NCBI GenBank assembly: GCA_037903355.1
Contig: JBAJFE010000008.1
Span: 248,001-312,000 of the forward strand
Direction: 5' to 3'
Origin: Trichuris trichiura
Lineage: Eukaryota > Nematoda > Enoplea > Trichinellida > Trichuridae
DNA length: 64,000 nucleotides
Positions 1 through 9,278 of this stretch are shown piece after piece. The notes below the pieces were generated by a model. It searched no databases. It saw nothing but the letters and a program-made list of their open reading frames with translations, and was not told the DNA's origin. A program made the position numbers and the translations under genes. The stretch's first letter is position 1. Each line of letters opens with the position of its first letter.

Positions 1-840
1 CTTGATAAGCGACCAATGAATCGCAGCCAACGCCAAAATAGGAAGCAAAAAAAACGCTGTGATCTGCAAAGTGTTTGAGCAAACTACACTCTCATATACT
101 GGAGCCTACGCCAGTTTCGCTTTTGTACGCCGGGCGGACTGGTTGGGTTGGTGGAAGCCTAAAAGGGAAGAAGAGAGTTCGCGCGGGCTGCTCAACGAAG
201 GTGAGCGAATAAAAAATGATGCGCAGGAACTATTAAGTTCTTGAACTTTAAACTTTACACACTAACTTTAAACTAGTAGATCGTTTTGCCGGATACGGTT
301 GCAATAGTATTGTCGCGCTCAAACCCGAAGCAAGTTGGTTGTACAATCAGGTGCGTATGTCGCTGGCGGCTAAGCTGATCAGCTCCCTTTTTTTGCGGGT
401 GTTGAACAGCTGACAGCCTAATTGCCTTGCGGTTTTATGGGCATATACATATATATATATGTTCAAATAATGTATATGCATAAAACAGTTGAGTAGGCAA
501 GCAGCTACTCAATGAAAGACGCTGTTGCGATTCTTTACGCGCTCGTTGGCCTCCTTACGACCGAGTTGGCGTGATTCGTGATCCCACCTGACGATGATTG
601 ACCATTGGGCACTAAAATATCAACATTGCGCTGCCGCCGCAGCCGCCGCATTGCTTGTGACGGCTTTAGTTACTTGTTTACCCCAATGGGCTCTCGCATA
701 ACTTGTCCAACGTCGGTTAATCGTTATTGATGCTTTGTAGGCTAAAGAAGCTGTAGGCGCCGAACGAACGGGCGCCTCTCGGTGAGAAAAGACGGGATTT
801 TTCCGACCATTTTCATTTTTTCCTGTTGCAACAACACGCT
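1..840. other. left-edge stretch, no supported gene
   Basis: No gene can be assigned. An open frame on the plus strand at 59-244 ends near a GTGAGCG donor-like site (about 210) and could be an exon of a gene lying to the left, but nothing in its translation is recognisable. A short TA-rich run lies at about 447-458. The rest looks like ordinary intergenic sequence upstream of the gene at 841. Confidence 0.3.
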
Positions 841-1524
841 ATGCTACAACTGCTAATGTTCATTCTGTTCAATGGTGTAACGACGGCCCACGCGCTCAAG
901 CCGAACGTAACTTGTTGCAATGGAGGCAAACCGTTCGTCGAAACAAGCATATGGCAAGCCGATTGGAATGCCTTTAAGGAATTGGGCCCCGGCGGCGATC
1001 CAACGCAGAACTGTCGCATCTACGAGTTACGTATCTCCAATCAACTGATGACCAAACTGTTGAAACGAGGTGACGCCTTAATTTGCAAATGTCCTACGAA
1101 CCACTACGGTCCATCGTGCGAGCTTAGTCACCAAGCGTATACAATGGCTGGTGACGGTCAAAGCTTCAAGATGTTTTTGCTGCTTGCCGTCGTTCCGCTA
1201 ACTTTTGCTTTGCTGGCAGCGTTGGGCGGATTCCTTTGCCGCATGTGCTGTTGTCATATAATAGGCTTTGAATGCTTCAACATAAGCTGGCGTTTCGGCC
1301 GTAACAAAGATTCGGACAGAGTGGGCAACGATTTTGAACCTGTCAGTCGGGATACGCGCCAAGCGGCTCCCCGCGCTAATACGGAAGTGTACCATGCTTT
1401 GACGGGGCAACAACTGGTTCCGACAAGCCAAGAATACCTCCCAGACTCTGTCTACTGTGGACCACCTCCATCCTACGAGGCGGCTGTTCGACAATGTCAG
1501 TCGGCGGCCGTCCCTGAAAGATAA
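841..1524 (+). CDS. type I membrane protein: signal peptide, EGF-like module, TM, PPPSY tail
   Basis: Single open frame of 227 residues from ATG 841 to TAA 1522-1524. Residues 1-18 are a hydrophobic signal peptide with a likely cut after AHA. The ectodomain (about 19-108) has Cys at 25, 26, 58, 82, 84 and 93; the last three form CKCPTNHYGPSC, the CxCx8C half of an EGF-like module. A TM helix spans about 110-132 and is followed by a Cys cluster (133, 136-138, 145), a likely palmitoylation site. The cytoplasmic tail ends with PPPSYEAA, a class I WW-domain ligand (PPxY). The architecture (short Cys-rich ectodomain, one TM, PPxY tail) recalls Shisa/WBP1-type adaptors for Nedd4-family ligases, but I do not see clear homology. 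An AATAAA follows 83 bases after the stop. An extra 5' exon cannot be excluded. Confidence 0.7.
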   Translation: MLQLLMFILFNGVTTAHALKPNVTCCNGGKPFVETSIWQADWNAFKELGPGGDPTQNCRIYELRISNQLMTKLLKRGDALICKCPTNHYGPSCELSHQAYTMAGDGQSFKMFLLLAVVPLTFALLAALGGFLCRMCCCHIIGFECFNISWRFGRNKDSDRVGNDFEPVSRDTRQAAPRANTEVYHALTGQQLVPTSQEYLPDSVYCGPPPSYEAAVRQCQSAAVPER

Positions 1525-1606
1525 TATATCCCAAGAACACTATGGACCATCAAACGTGTTATCTGTTGAACCGCGGCCAACGTTAGCACTGTTTGTTGCA
1601 AATATC

Positions 1607-1612
1607 AATAAA
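1607..1612 (+). promoter_or_regulatory. polyadenylation signal AATAAA
   Basis: AATAAA lies 83 bases downstream of the stop codon of the EGF-like/TM gene and is followed by a T-rich run, as expected for a 3' end. Confidence 0.55.
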
Positions 1613-4373
1613 CATTTTTTTCGCACTGACGTCCCTACAACATTTTCTATGCTTTTTTTAAAGAATAGCATTGTTGACTTGACGCAAACGTCGGTCGTAT
1701 GGAAATTTTGATTTTTTCAATACTTTGCAGCATCAGCCCGATATGACTAGGCAAAAGCCAAAAGAATCAATGTTGGTCGGATGGAAAGTTGAAACGCGTT
1801 TGCTGCGGAAACATTTTGAACTTCAATTGGCCGCCTATGACGCAGTAGTACACATTTGCTTGCAGTTGGAATAAGCGCCCCTCCAACGACGGCTAAGCAA
1901 AGCAGCCGCCTAAAGGTAATATACTTTTTAGGGAATGACCACCTGACGGATATGGTAAGAGCGCGATTGAAGGCTGTTCCAGGAAGGCTCTTAATGCTTA
2001 AAGCTAAAGCGAGCTAGTAAGCGGGCGATATGGTTGTCGAAGAAATCTTCTAAACGCATCTTGAGAAAAAAAACGTTCGCGGAAAAAAGATACTCGTAAG
2101 GAAGCAGACTTCAACTAGGCTTGAAAAAGTTCGATGCGATCTAACTTTTTTCAAAACCAATTTGCATAATGTCAGCAAAATGTCACTGAGAGAAGCTTGT
2201 AAGTGACCAATAGGGACAAGAGCTCGTCCCAAGTTGGGCAAAGGACGCTGATGTTTTTAGAATTCAAAAAAAACCTAACTAAGCAAAGTTGTTTGATACG
2301 GAGAAAAGTATTGGACTTGGAGACCCCTAAGCCTAAGCCTAAGCTTAGGCAAAGCGAGCAAGAGAGAGAGAATGAGCAGAAGAATTCAAAACTATCCGTT
2401 ATCGTATTTACATTTGAAAACAGACGATCGTACCGGTCGTTGCCAACGCGTTTGGAAAACTTCTTTTTTCCGAAGTGCCCATTTTTCCAACTTTCAATTT
2501 TTTGCGCTCGAATCGCTGCAAAGGCGCTTTGCTCGCACGCGCGCGGGAAGAGAAAATGGACGAACGGACTACAACAGCAACAATCGTCGAACGGAGGGGG
2601 AAGGTCTGCAAAACGCTTCTTTGCAATTCAAAATTGCGTAAACCGACCAGTGTAAACATGAATGAATCATTACTGATAACCGAACAAGTCGAGTCGACCG
2701 AAATGATCTCCCTAACGAGTAAAAAAAGATGCCTAAACTTTGCTTTGTTTAAAATTTACTGCCCCGCTTGATTATTTAAGTGAAAGCATTTAATTTGCAT
2801 AAAATACTACGGATGACCAATGTCAAAGTGGACGACAGCGTTAAGGGAATGCGAGCAAACAATGCCCGTTAAGGTAGTCGCGCTTCGTCAGTGCAAATGC
2901 AAATGGGACGCGGTGCCCCGCGGGATTATGTTGAAACAAATTTGCATACGAATCGACTTTGACGACAGCCCATCGACCCCCAAAGGTAACAATAAACGTT
3001 GCGTATTTTGTCAGTGTTTGCCGAAACTGCCGTATGGCATTTAAGGTCAACAAAGAGGTCGCAACAAGTCCTTATATGGGCGAACTGCAAACAACTTCTT
3101 CTAAAGCCACGTAATTAAGATGTGCGACGCAATGATACTAACCGTTTGCTTACTCGGCAAAGAGTATGCATTCGATCAATATCAACGCGAACAAAAAGAC
3201 CGCCGCAACGAGCACCTTTCAAGGAAGAGGAAAAAATATGAAACATCCCAAAAAAGTTCTTCCGACAGGTCGAAAGATAACTCATCGTTCCGGATTTACT
3301 GACCACGAACTGACCGTACTAACAAGGAAGCGACGACGATAATGCCTCAAGATAACCCTTACTTTACCGTTTGCAGTTTCATTCTGAGAAATTTTTGAAC
3401 GAAAAAGCAATTTCGCCTATTTGTAAAGCGTATTGAATTTCAGACGCCTCGAGACAACTTTTCCCAACATCCGAATTGCCCAGCAAGCTATTGGTTGCCG
3501 CACAGTTGGACATCCCGCGTAAATGGTCTGCTTTAAAACAATACGCGAAAGCCTTTACGCGGAATGGCCAAAAACAGTGAACATCCTTAAGCGTCGACGT
3601 GACGTCATGAGAGAATGACAGCTAGCCGCAATCGAGGCTAAGTCATTCAGCGACAAACAACGGCCACGCAACAACTATGAGCGAATCCCGAAAGCTGCAA
3701 TACGACTTTGACTTCAATAATAAAAGATGGATTTCGTGTAGTTTATGTAAATAAGTCTTCCGCGGCGAACCGCCATTCTTAACGAGCCATTTTAGAGCCG
3801 CTGGATCAATTTCGCGTTTACGCTTTGGGCCCAAACCGAATCACGCTGCATTTTAAGAAGCGTGGATACGCAAATGCTCTAAAATCCCGAAATACATTTG
3901 CCCCCAAGCATTCGGGATAACGAATCGCTGACCGTACTTTAAAAAATTTAAAAAATTCTATCCAAACAAAGTATAAGTAAATAGATAGCATAAGCAGCCG
4001 GCCCTACTTCAACGCCTGAATGGTTAGCTACAAAAACTGGTCTTCGCTACCCTGATGACGTCACGCGCCAGTTGACCGCAAGTCAAAAAACAATGCGTAC
4101 ATACGCTGCAGACGCTATCGGGAGTATGCCGAAGAATTTCAGAATTATCGTATGTTAAAAAAAGGCGCCATCTGCGGAAATAAAAACTACGAGTTCTGTA
4201 TTGGCAGGATAAGAAAACGCGCGTTAAAAGAACTCGTAAATATGCAAATTAATTATGGCGCGCCAAAACGGTAATATTAAGCAATTGTACTTACCCAAAG
4301 TGGATTATATGAAGAGCAGCCAAACCGAGGAGGACCAACTCCGTAAGAATTCGAAGCGGACAAGGTCAGTGGA
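1613..4373. other. intergenic, no supported gene
   Basis: Several 60-150 codon frames occur on both strands (for example 2203-2655 and 3120-3302), but they are Lys/Arg/Phe-rich, overlap on opposite strands and show no domain. The stretch holds a short telomere-like run at 2324-2350 and five or so copies of the octamer ATGCAAAT/ATTTGCAT (about 2160, 2793, 2897, 2940, 4241). Confidence 0.5.
2324..2350. repeat. interstitial telomere-like run (GCCTAA/TTAGGC)
   Basis: CCCCTAAGCCTAAGCCTAAG followed by CTTAGGC: about three units of GCCTAA, the complement of the nematode telomere repeat TTAGGC, then one unit in the opposite orientation. Bases 2337-2350 (GCCTAAGCTTAGGC) form a perfect palindrome, so this is a head-to-head junction rather than a simple telomeric stub. 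It may belong to the same foldback family as the copies near 14.8, 15.5, 31.1 and 52.4 kb. Confidence 0.6.
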
Positions 4374-5840
4374 CTAGCAAGCGAAGGGTCTAAGGCGCTC
4401 CACTTCCATCGTGCTTTGGACGAAGCAATAGCCAAGCGAAATGAGGTAAAAGAAAACAGGCCTAAGTTGAAAATGCTCGTCGATCAATATGCGACGGATC
4501 AGCACGAATCCAGTTTCGGCGCCACCAAGAAAGAAGGCTATTGAAAAAACGCTGACCACAATACACGGCAACTGGAGCACAGCCAATATGCGACGGCTGC
4601 ACGCAATCCCGAAAAGTTTGCGAAGCCGGCAAACCACCGACAGCCGGCGGTCAATTCTGCAGCCAACGTATTCGAACATCGTTTCGACAAAATTCAAAAA
4701 TGACCACACCGCAAACGAATACGATTGACCATGAAATAGCCAGACGAAAAGGAAGCAAGCTGCTCCGGCGCACACGCGGCGCAAGTCGGGATATTTGATC
4801 GCTTCGGACAGAGGATGAAAGATGTGCGTGTTTAAAAAGGTGTACAAACCACGGTCGAAGTGTCGCCATATTCTTGAATAAAGAGCAACGCGCGATATGC
4901 ATACCGGCAGATCGGGCGGTTCCATACCGTCAACGTGGGCGAACACTTTGAAAAGGCCAAATATGCATACGTACTTGCTGTGAAAAAACTGGCCAGCCGT
5001 ATATACAACCGAGCAAAGGACATCGACGGAGACGTAGCGCAAAAATTCGTAATCTTGCACCATAGCGTTCATGAAGCAAAAGTGAAGCACAAAGTCGCAG
5101 AAGAACGTCCAAAAAAGGATACGAACCGCCAGCCAAAGTACCTTGGGCAAATTGCGCTGCCCCAAAGGGCGCCTGGCCAACCACTGGCTACGAAATTGCT
5201 CGTACGTAACAAACAGTACCGTACTGTAAGGCAGATACAAACAGTAAAACAATAAATGCGTTACGTCATCCAATACGGAGCCTTTTTCTGCCTTGCTCAA
5301 TGTGAACAACAAATAACTGACAAACTGGAGCAACTTGTAAGTGACGAACACGCAGAACAGGTAATACTGCACATGCGCCATTGGAGTGAACAGCCGCGTG
5401 TTTAAAGCTAAGAACAAAAGAACAGCAACCACCCAAAGCGACTTGGCCGTCTTGAATAGCAGTACGGTTGTATAAAGAATACAAGCATATCCAATTGCCA
5501 CTATAACCGGATAGCTTCCGTACGCGAGACAATTAAGGCAAAGCCATAAGGAGATGAGCACCGGCTTGGCTAAGCGACCTGGCAGGCAAAGCATTACGGC
5601 TGGCAAAGTGCCAGCGTGTAGAATCAAAGCAAAAAGGTAATGGGTCACGTGTTCTTTCCAAATAAACCATTCAAAGTTGGTCGAATCCTTGGGGCGTTCG
5701 GACAGTATGGACCAACCCGGCGTTGCTCCGTAGTCCAACAAACGCGGCAGGTAAGCATACGACGCCTTCCAAACTGTATACCAAGCGTAGGCGGCATGCG
5801 ATGCCCATACGACAAAGCAGACAAGCACTTCAAAGTCCAT
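4374..5840 (-). CDS. HHAT: hedgehog acyltransferase (HHAT/Rasp) family MBOAT
   Basis: Intronless frame of 488 residues, ATG at 5840-5838 and TAG at 4376-4374 (a GTG three codons upstream is not needed). It is a polytopic MBOAT O-acyltransferase. The order of conserved blocks follows HHAT: near residue 50 RPKDSTNFEWFIWKEH (human RRKDATDFEW), near 290 SKYVCIFGLFKVF then HVDGMEPPDLP and IWRHFDRGLYTFL (human LTPPALP..GMWRYFDVGLHNFL), and near 370 FVWLFHGQSYSFAVWSFLN, which holds the conserved catalytic-type His (human WHG) and the Asn of the next helix. Human HHAT is 493 residues, so the length is complete. The family transfers palmitate to the N-terminal Cys of Hedgehog-type ligands in the ER; the substrate in a nematode is unknown. 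Lack of introns in an intron-rich neighbourhood may mean a retrocopy. Confidence 0.88.
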   Translation of the reverse strand: MDFEVLVCFVVWASHAAYAWYTVWKASYAYLPRLLDYGATPGWSILSERPKDSTNFEWFIWKEHVTHYLFALILHAGTLPAVMLCLPGRLAKPVLISLWLCLNCLAYGSYPVIVAIGYACILYTTVLLFKTAKSLWVVAVLLFLALNTRLFTPMAHVQYYLFCVFVTYKLLQFVSYLLFTLSKAEKGSVLDDVTHLLFYCLYLPYSTVLFVTYEQFRSQWLARRPLGQRNLPKVLWLAVRILFWTFFCDFVLHFCFMNAMVQDYEFLRYVSVDVLCSVVYTAGQFFHSKYVCIFGLFKVFAHVDGMEPPDLPVCISRVALYSRIWRHFDRGLYTFLNTHIFHPLSEAIKYPDLRRVCAGAACFLFVWLFHGQSYSFAVWSFLNFVETMFEYVGCRIDRRLSVVCRLRKLFGIACSRRILAVLQLPCIVVSVFSIAFFLGGAETGFVLIRRILIDEHFQLRPVFFYLISLGYCFVQSTMEVERLRPFAC

Positions 5841-6116
5841 CGAGACCACTTTTCCGCCGGTTCATTTCAAATATCGTGGATTGACACCTGCGCGTCATTA
5901 ACAAAATTCAAAGAGTCTGTAGAGTGGTAAGAGCAACAATAGCAACGGTACAATGAGAAGTGACCGCAGGTACGAACGAGTACGGTAGAAGCGCGTGCCA
6001 CGTTGTTTAATCGAACGAAAACAACATGACAAGTAGGCAAAACGCTGTCGACGCGTTTCAGCGAACAGACCAACAAATTGTCGACTAGAAAATCCTAAAA
6101 AAAGAACAAAATTAAC

Positions 6117-6129
6117 ATATATGCAAATT
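6117..6129. repeat. 13-bp direct repeat, left flank of retroelement
   Basis: ATATATGCAAATT abuts the left inverted repeat and recurs in direct orientation at 8533-8545, 40 bases beyond the right inverted repeat. It may be a target-site duplication of the element between. It contains the octamer ATGCAAAT that is over-represented across the window. Confidence 0.5.
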
Positions 6130-6219
6130 GGTTGTAAGGTCTTCTACGGCTTTTCCCGTTTTTCGTTGTGCTGTTATCTGTAATTAAACTAAAACAACTG
6201 CTCTACCAACGGATGGATG
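6130..6219 (+). repeat. left inverted terminal repeat of Penelope-like element
   Basis: 90 bp starting GGTTGTAAGG and ending GGATGGATG. It is the reverse complement of 8402-8492 with one substitution (position 9: G versus A) and one T insertion in the right copy. The near identity points to a fairly recent insertion or to gene conversion. Confidence 0.85.
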
Positions 6220-7857
6220 TCAACGGATCTACCAACGGTTACGGACATCATCTCCTCGGTGGAGAGCGGGCTCTCTCACACTGAATCTGTAAAGGCTACA
6301 CAGGTCAGAGCATCAATATCAAACATCCTATTGCAGAGTCGCCCATCATCAACACCTAACGTATCCCACGAGGAGCAGCAGGTTATAAAGCAACTAAAGT
6401 CGCGCGAAGACATAATAATTACTAAGGCGGACAAAGGTAACGTAGTGGTTCTCCTTAACCGTAGTGATTACAAACAGAAAATCAACAGTCTGTTAAATAA
6501 TGCCATATACCGCCCTATCCCGGAAGACCCAACTCCTCAGGCGCGGGTGGAACTGAGGGCTTTACTGGATGCGTTCGCAAGTGAAAAACAGGACCACCAG
6601 CTTTCGCACATCAGTAACTACATCTACTTCTTAAACAACGCGAAATGTCCTGAACTTTACGGACTCCCCAAAATTCATTAGCCGGGAATCCCCGTAAGAC
6701 CAGTCGTATCAAGCGTCAACAGCGTAACATCCAGGCTGTGCACCTATCTGAAGGACATCCTAAAACCGCTAACGGGTAAACTTGATTCTCATGTCTTAAA
6801 CTGTAAAGACTTCTGCATGGCGTTAAAACCACTCCAATTAACACCGAACAACGTCATGGTTAGTTATGACGTCAAAGATTTGTTCACTAGCATCCCCATA
6901 GACTATACGCTTAACCTATTAGAAAACCTTTTCAAAAGGGACACCACGGGACTTTTAAAAATGAAACTGAACCTTTTTCACATAACGAAACCGATTTCCT
7001 TCTGCATGAAACAAGGGAACTACTTCAGGTTCCAGGACAGGTTCTTCTCACAAACAGATGGTGCTCCCATGGGCAGTCCACTATCGCCGGTTCTAGCGGA
7101 GATCTTCATGGAACACTTCGAGGAAAAGGTCTTCGCTAGCGTAAACCCGGACGTAGCGCCCATCTTCTTCAAACGCTACGTAGATGACATTTTCGCTATC
7201 ACCACCAAGGGCAAGGAGGGGGCGTTTCTAAACCACTTAAACAGCATCTTCCCCAAAAGCATACGTTTAACTATGGAAACAGAAGTAGATAATAAACTCC
7301 CCTTCCTAGACGTATTGGTGATAAAACAGGGCAACGAAATAAGGACCTCCGTTTATAGAAAACCGACCCATTCTGACAGATATCTGCATTTCACTTCACA
7401 CCACCCTCTGTCAGTCAAACGGGGTATTGTAAAAGGGATGGTTGACAGGGCCCTGGCTGTCTGTCACCCCGCATTTCTTCCGGGAGAATTAAAACACATT
7501 CTTCATACATTTACAGACAACGGGTACCCTCATTCTTTGGTTAAACATATCATCGCCGAATGCAGACGGCCCCCGAACCCTACATCCTCACCCAACGACA
7601 CTAATACTATTGATAATATTAACCCTACTAATGATAACACTGCAATCACGAATAGTCGCCCCATTTTGTTTATCCCCTATTACAACGGCATCAGGGAACG
7701 AATCCTACGACTGAGCCGTTCCATGGACTTCAAGGTTCGATTTAAGACATCTAACAGTTTGCGTTCAATGGTGAGGAGCGATAAGATCATAGTTCCCTTT
7801 GACAGGAGACCGGCATCGTCTACGAGTTACGATGCGGTTGCAACGCCTCCTACATAG
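6217..7857 (+). pseudogene. Penelope-like reverse transcriptase, one nonsense codon then frameshift
   Basis: One reading frame from 6217 to about 7810, broken by TAG at 6679-6681; the frame is open on both sides of this codon (upstream ending GLPKIH, downstream PGIPVRPVVSSVNS). In related elements this block reads K-P-G, so AAG to TAG is the likely change (inference). The finger block KADKGNVVVLL (6430s), the palm strand SYDVKDLFTSIP, the block TDGAPMGSPLSPVLAEIF, the catalytic RYVDDIFAI, then FLDVLV and the RKPTHSDRYLHF signature identify the Penelope RT clade rather than LINE or LTR elements. Near 7800 the frame shifts into the GIY-YIG region, and the original frame ends at 7857. Confidence 0.85.
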
Positions 7858-8015
7858 GAGAAACGGGCAACACTTTATTTGACAGGTACGGCCAACACAT
7901 GACCAACGTCGGCCGATACAAAGAGGCGATACGAAGGCTGACTCAACCCGACGGACCAAGGACACTAATCCGCGACGAGGCCGACCACAGAAGCTCAAAC
8001 CGGAGAAGATCATAG
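7815..8015 (+). pseudogene. GIY-YIG endonuclease remnant of Penelope-like element
   Basis: In a frame different from the RT, the stretch beginning IVYELRCGCNASYIGETGN and containing FDRYGQH is the GIY-YIG nuclease core (VYEL..YIGETG, then a conserved Arg and RxxxH). It normally forms the C-terminus of the same polyprotein and nicks target DNA for integration. The frame change near 7800 shows that the polyprotein is broken here. The frame ends at TAG 8013. Confidence 0.75.
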
Positions 8016-8401
8016 AAGAGACGATCAAAGCGTCGGCGGTCGTCGAGCATTCCTCTCAATGCTCGCTCGACCTACAACCGCAGGATTATTTGTCGCGAGA
8101 GCCACTTCCATCGCCGCCGGGTTAAGGAGGCTCTTTACATTCGCCACGACCATACCATCAACCGTGACAAAGGACAAGAGGTTAGCTCGGCTTGGGACCC
8201 ACTGATTAGTAAAACCAAGTGTTGCTCTCTGCCGCGCTGACCTCGACCCCCATTCCTATTGTTACGTGAGCCTATATAACACCGATCGGAGAATAACAAC
8301 TCCTCCACCACCTCACTGACGACGGAACTAGAGCGTTCCGAAAGCTTTGAACATTAAAAAGTTGAGTGCGTTGATATCTGTACATTTTCTTAATAACGGC
8401 T

Positions 8402-8492
8402 CATCCATCCGTTGGTAGAGCAGTTGTTTTAGTTTAATTACAGATAACAGCACAACGAAAAAACGGGAAAAGCCGTAGAAGACTTTACAACC
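8402..8492 (-). repeat. right inverted terminal repeat of Penelope-like element
   Basis: 91-bp inverted copy of 6130-6219. Outside it, 40 bases separate it from the second copy of ATATATGCAAATT (8533-8545). Confidence 0.85.
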
Positions 8493-8545
8493 ATGAAAAT
8501 ACAGCCCGTTACAAAACACCCAGTTTTCAAGAATATATGCAAATT

Positions 8546-9278
8546 AGGTCAAGCAAAGACCGAAAGTGGACAGTTTGAAGGAAAGAATGCGCAAAGACGA
8601 AAGCGCTGCGTTTTTGGCACGCCGACAAAAATGGAAGAAAAACGAAATCATCGTGGACAGAGCGAACCGCGCGGCTGGTACGCAATGAGTCATCGAATTA
8701 CTAAACCTTCGCCAAGAAAGAAAATGTGTCAGCTTGCTAGCCGACTACGCTTAGAAGAGAAAATGCGAATGAAAATAAGTTGGAGTACGTAAAGATGAAT
8801 AAAATTACTACGCAGCTTACTTCGGGTCCTTTTCCATTGCTTGCTTATGCAACTGAACGCTCATCCGCAGCAATACGGCCTCCATTTGATTTTCCATTGT
8901 TATCAACTCCGCCGAGCTAAGCTGAGGTCATTGAATAGGGAAATAGTTCAACCCATTCGTATTTGACAATTGTCGACTGGTCGCAAAGGCACGGAAAGTT
9001 CACTTTCAATGGATCGCCAACTCTGCACATTCAAAATTGGCCTTCGCCTATTGTTCGCCGATCGAACGAAAAGTCCATCGACTTTTGCCCGTACAGCTGT
9101 AAGCTATTCAAAGCTTCTTTGCGCTAGACAAATTGGCCGCACCCAAAAAGCCGCGCTAAGTCTTTGCGAAAAAAAAATAAACAAACGGATCCGCCTTTGG
9201 AAAAACGACATTGATACGCAAAAACCACTTGTAGCTCTTTTGCGTCAAGTATTTTCGCTTTCTACAAGGCAAAACTGC
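8546..9278. other. intergenic between retroelement and LINS1
   Basis: No gene supported. Plus-strand frames at 8493-8792 and 8970-9407 are Lys/Arg-rich; the second runs antisense to the LINS1 3' end. Confidence 0.4.

Larger units (their letters stand above)
6130..8492 (+). mobile_element. Penelope-like retroelement with inverted terminal repeats, decayed
   Basis: The element is bounded by 90-bp inverted repeats at 6130-6219 and 8402-8492, which differ by one substitution and one indel. The interior holds a reverse transcriptase with YVDD (RT palm motif) and the FLDVLV and YRKPTHSDRYLHF blocks typical of Penelope-like elements, followed by a GIY-YIG endonuclease remnant. The coding region carries one nonsense codon and at least one frameshift, so this copy is not autonomous. 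A TATATAA-like box near 8272 and a hairpin-rich stretch precede the right repeat. Terminal repeats in inverted orientation are known for Penelope-like elements, arising from partial inverted copies. Confidence 0.85.

Noticed and set aside
4489..5255. Plus-strand ORFs antisense to HHAT
   Set aside because: Shadows of the HHAT frame; the minus-strand translation matches HHAT along its length.
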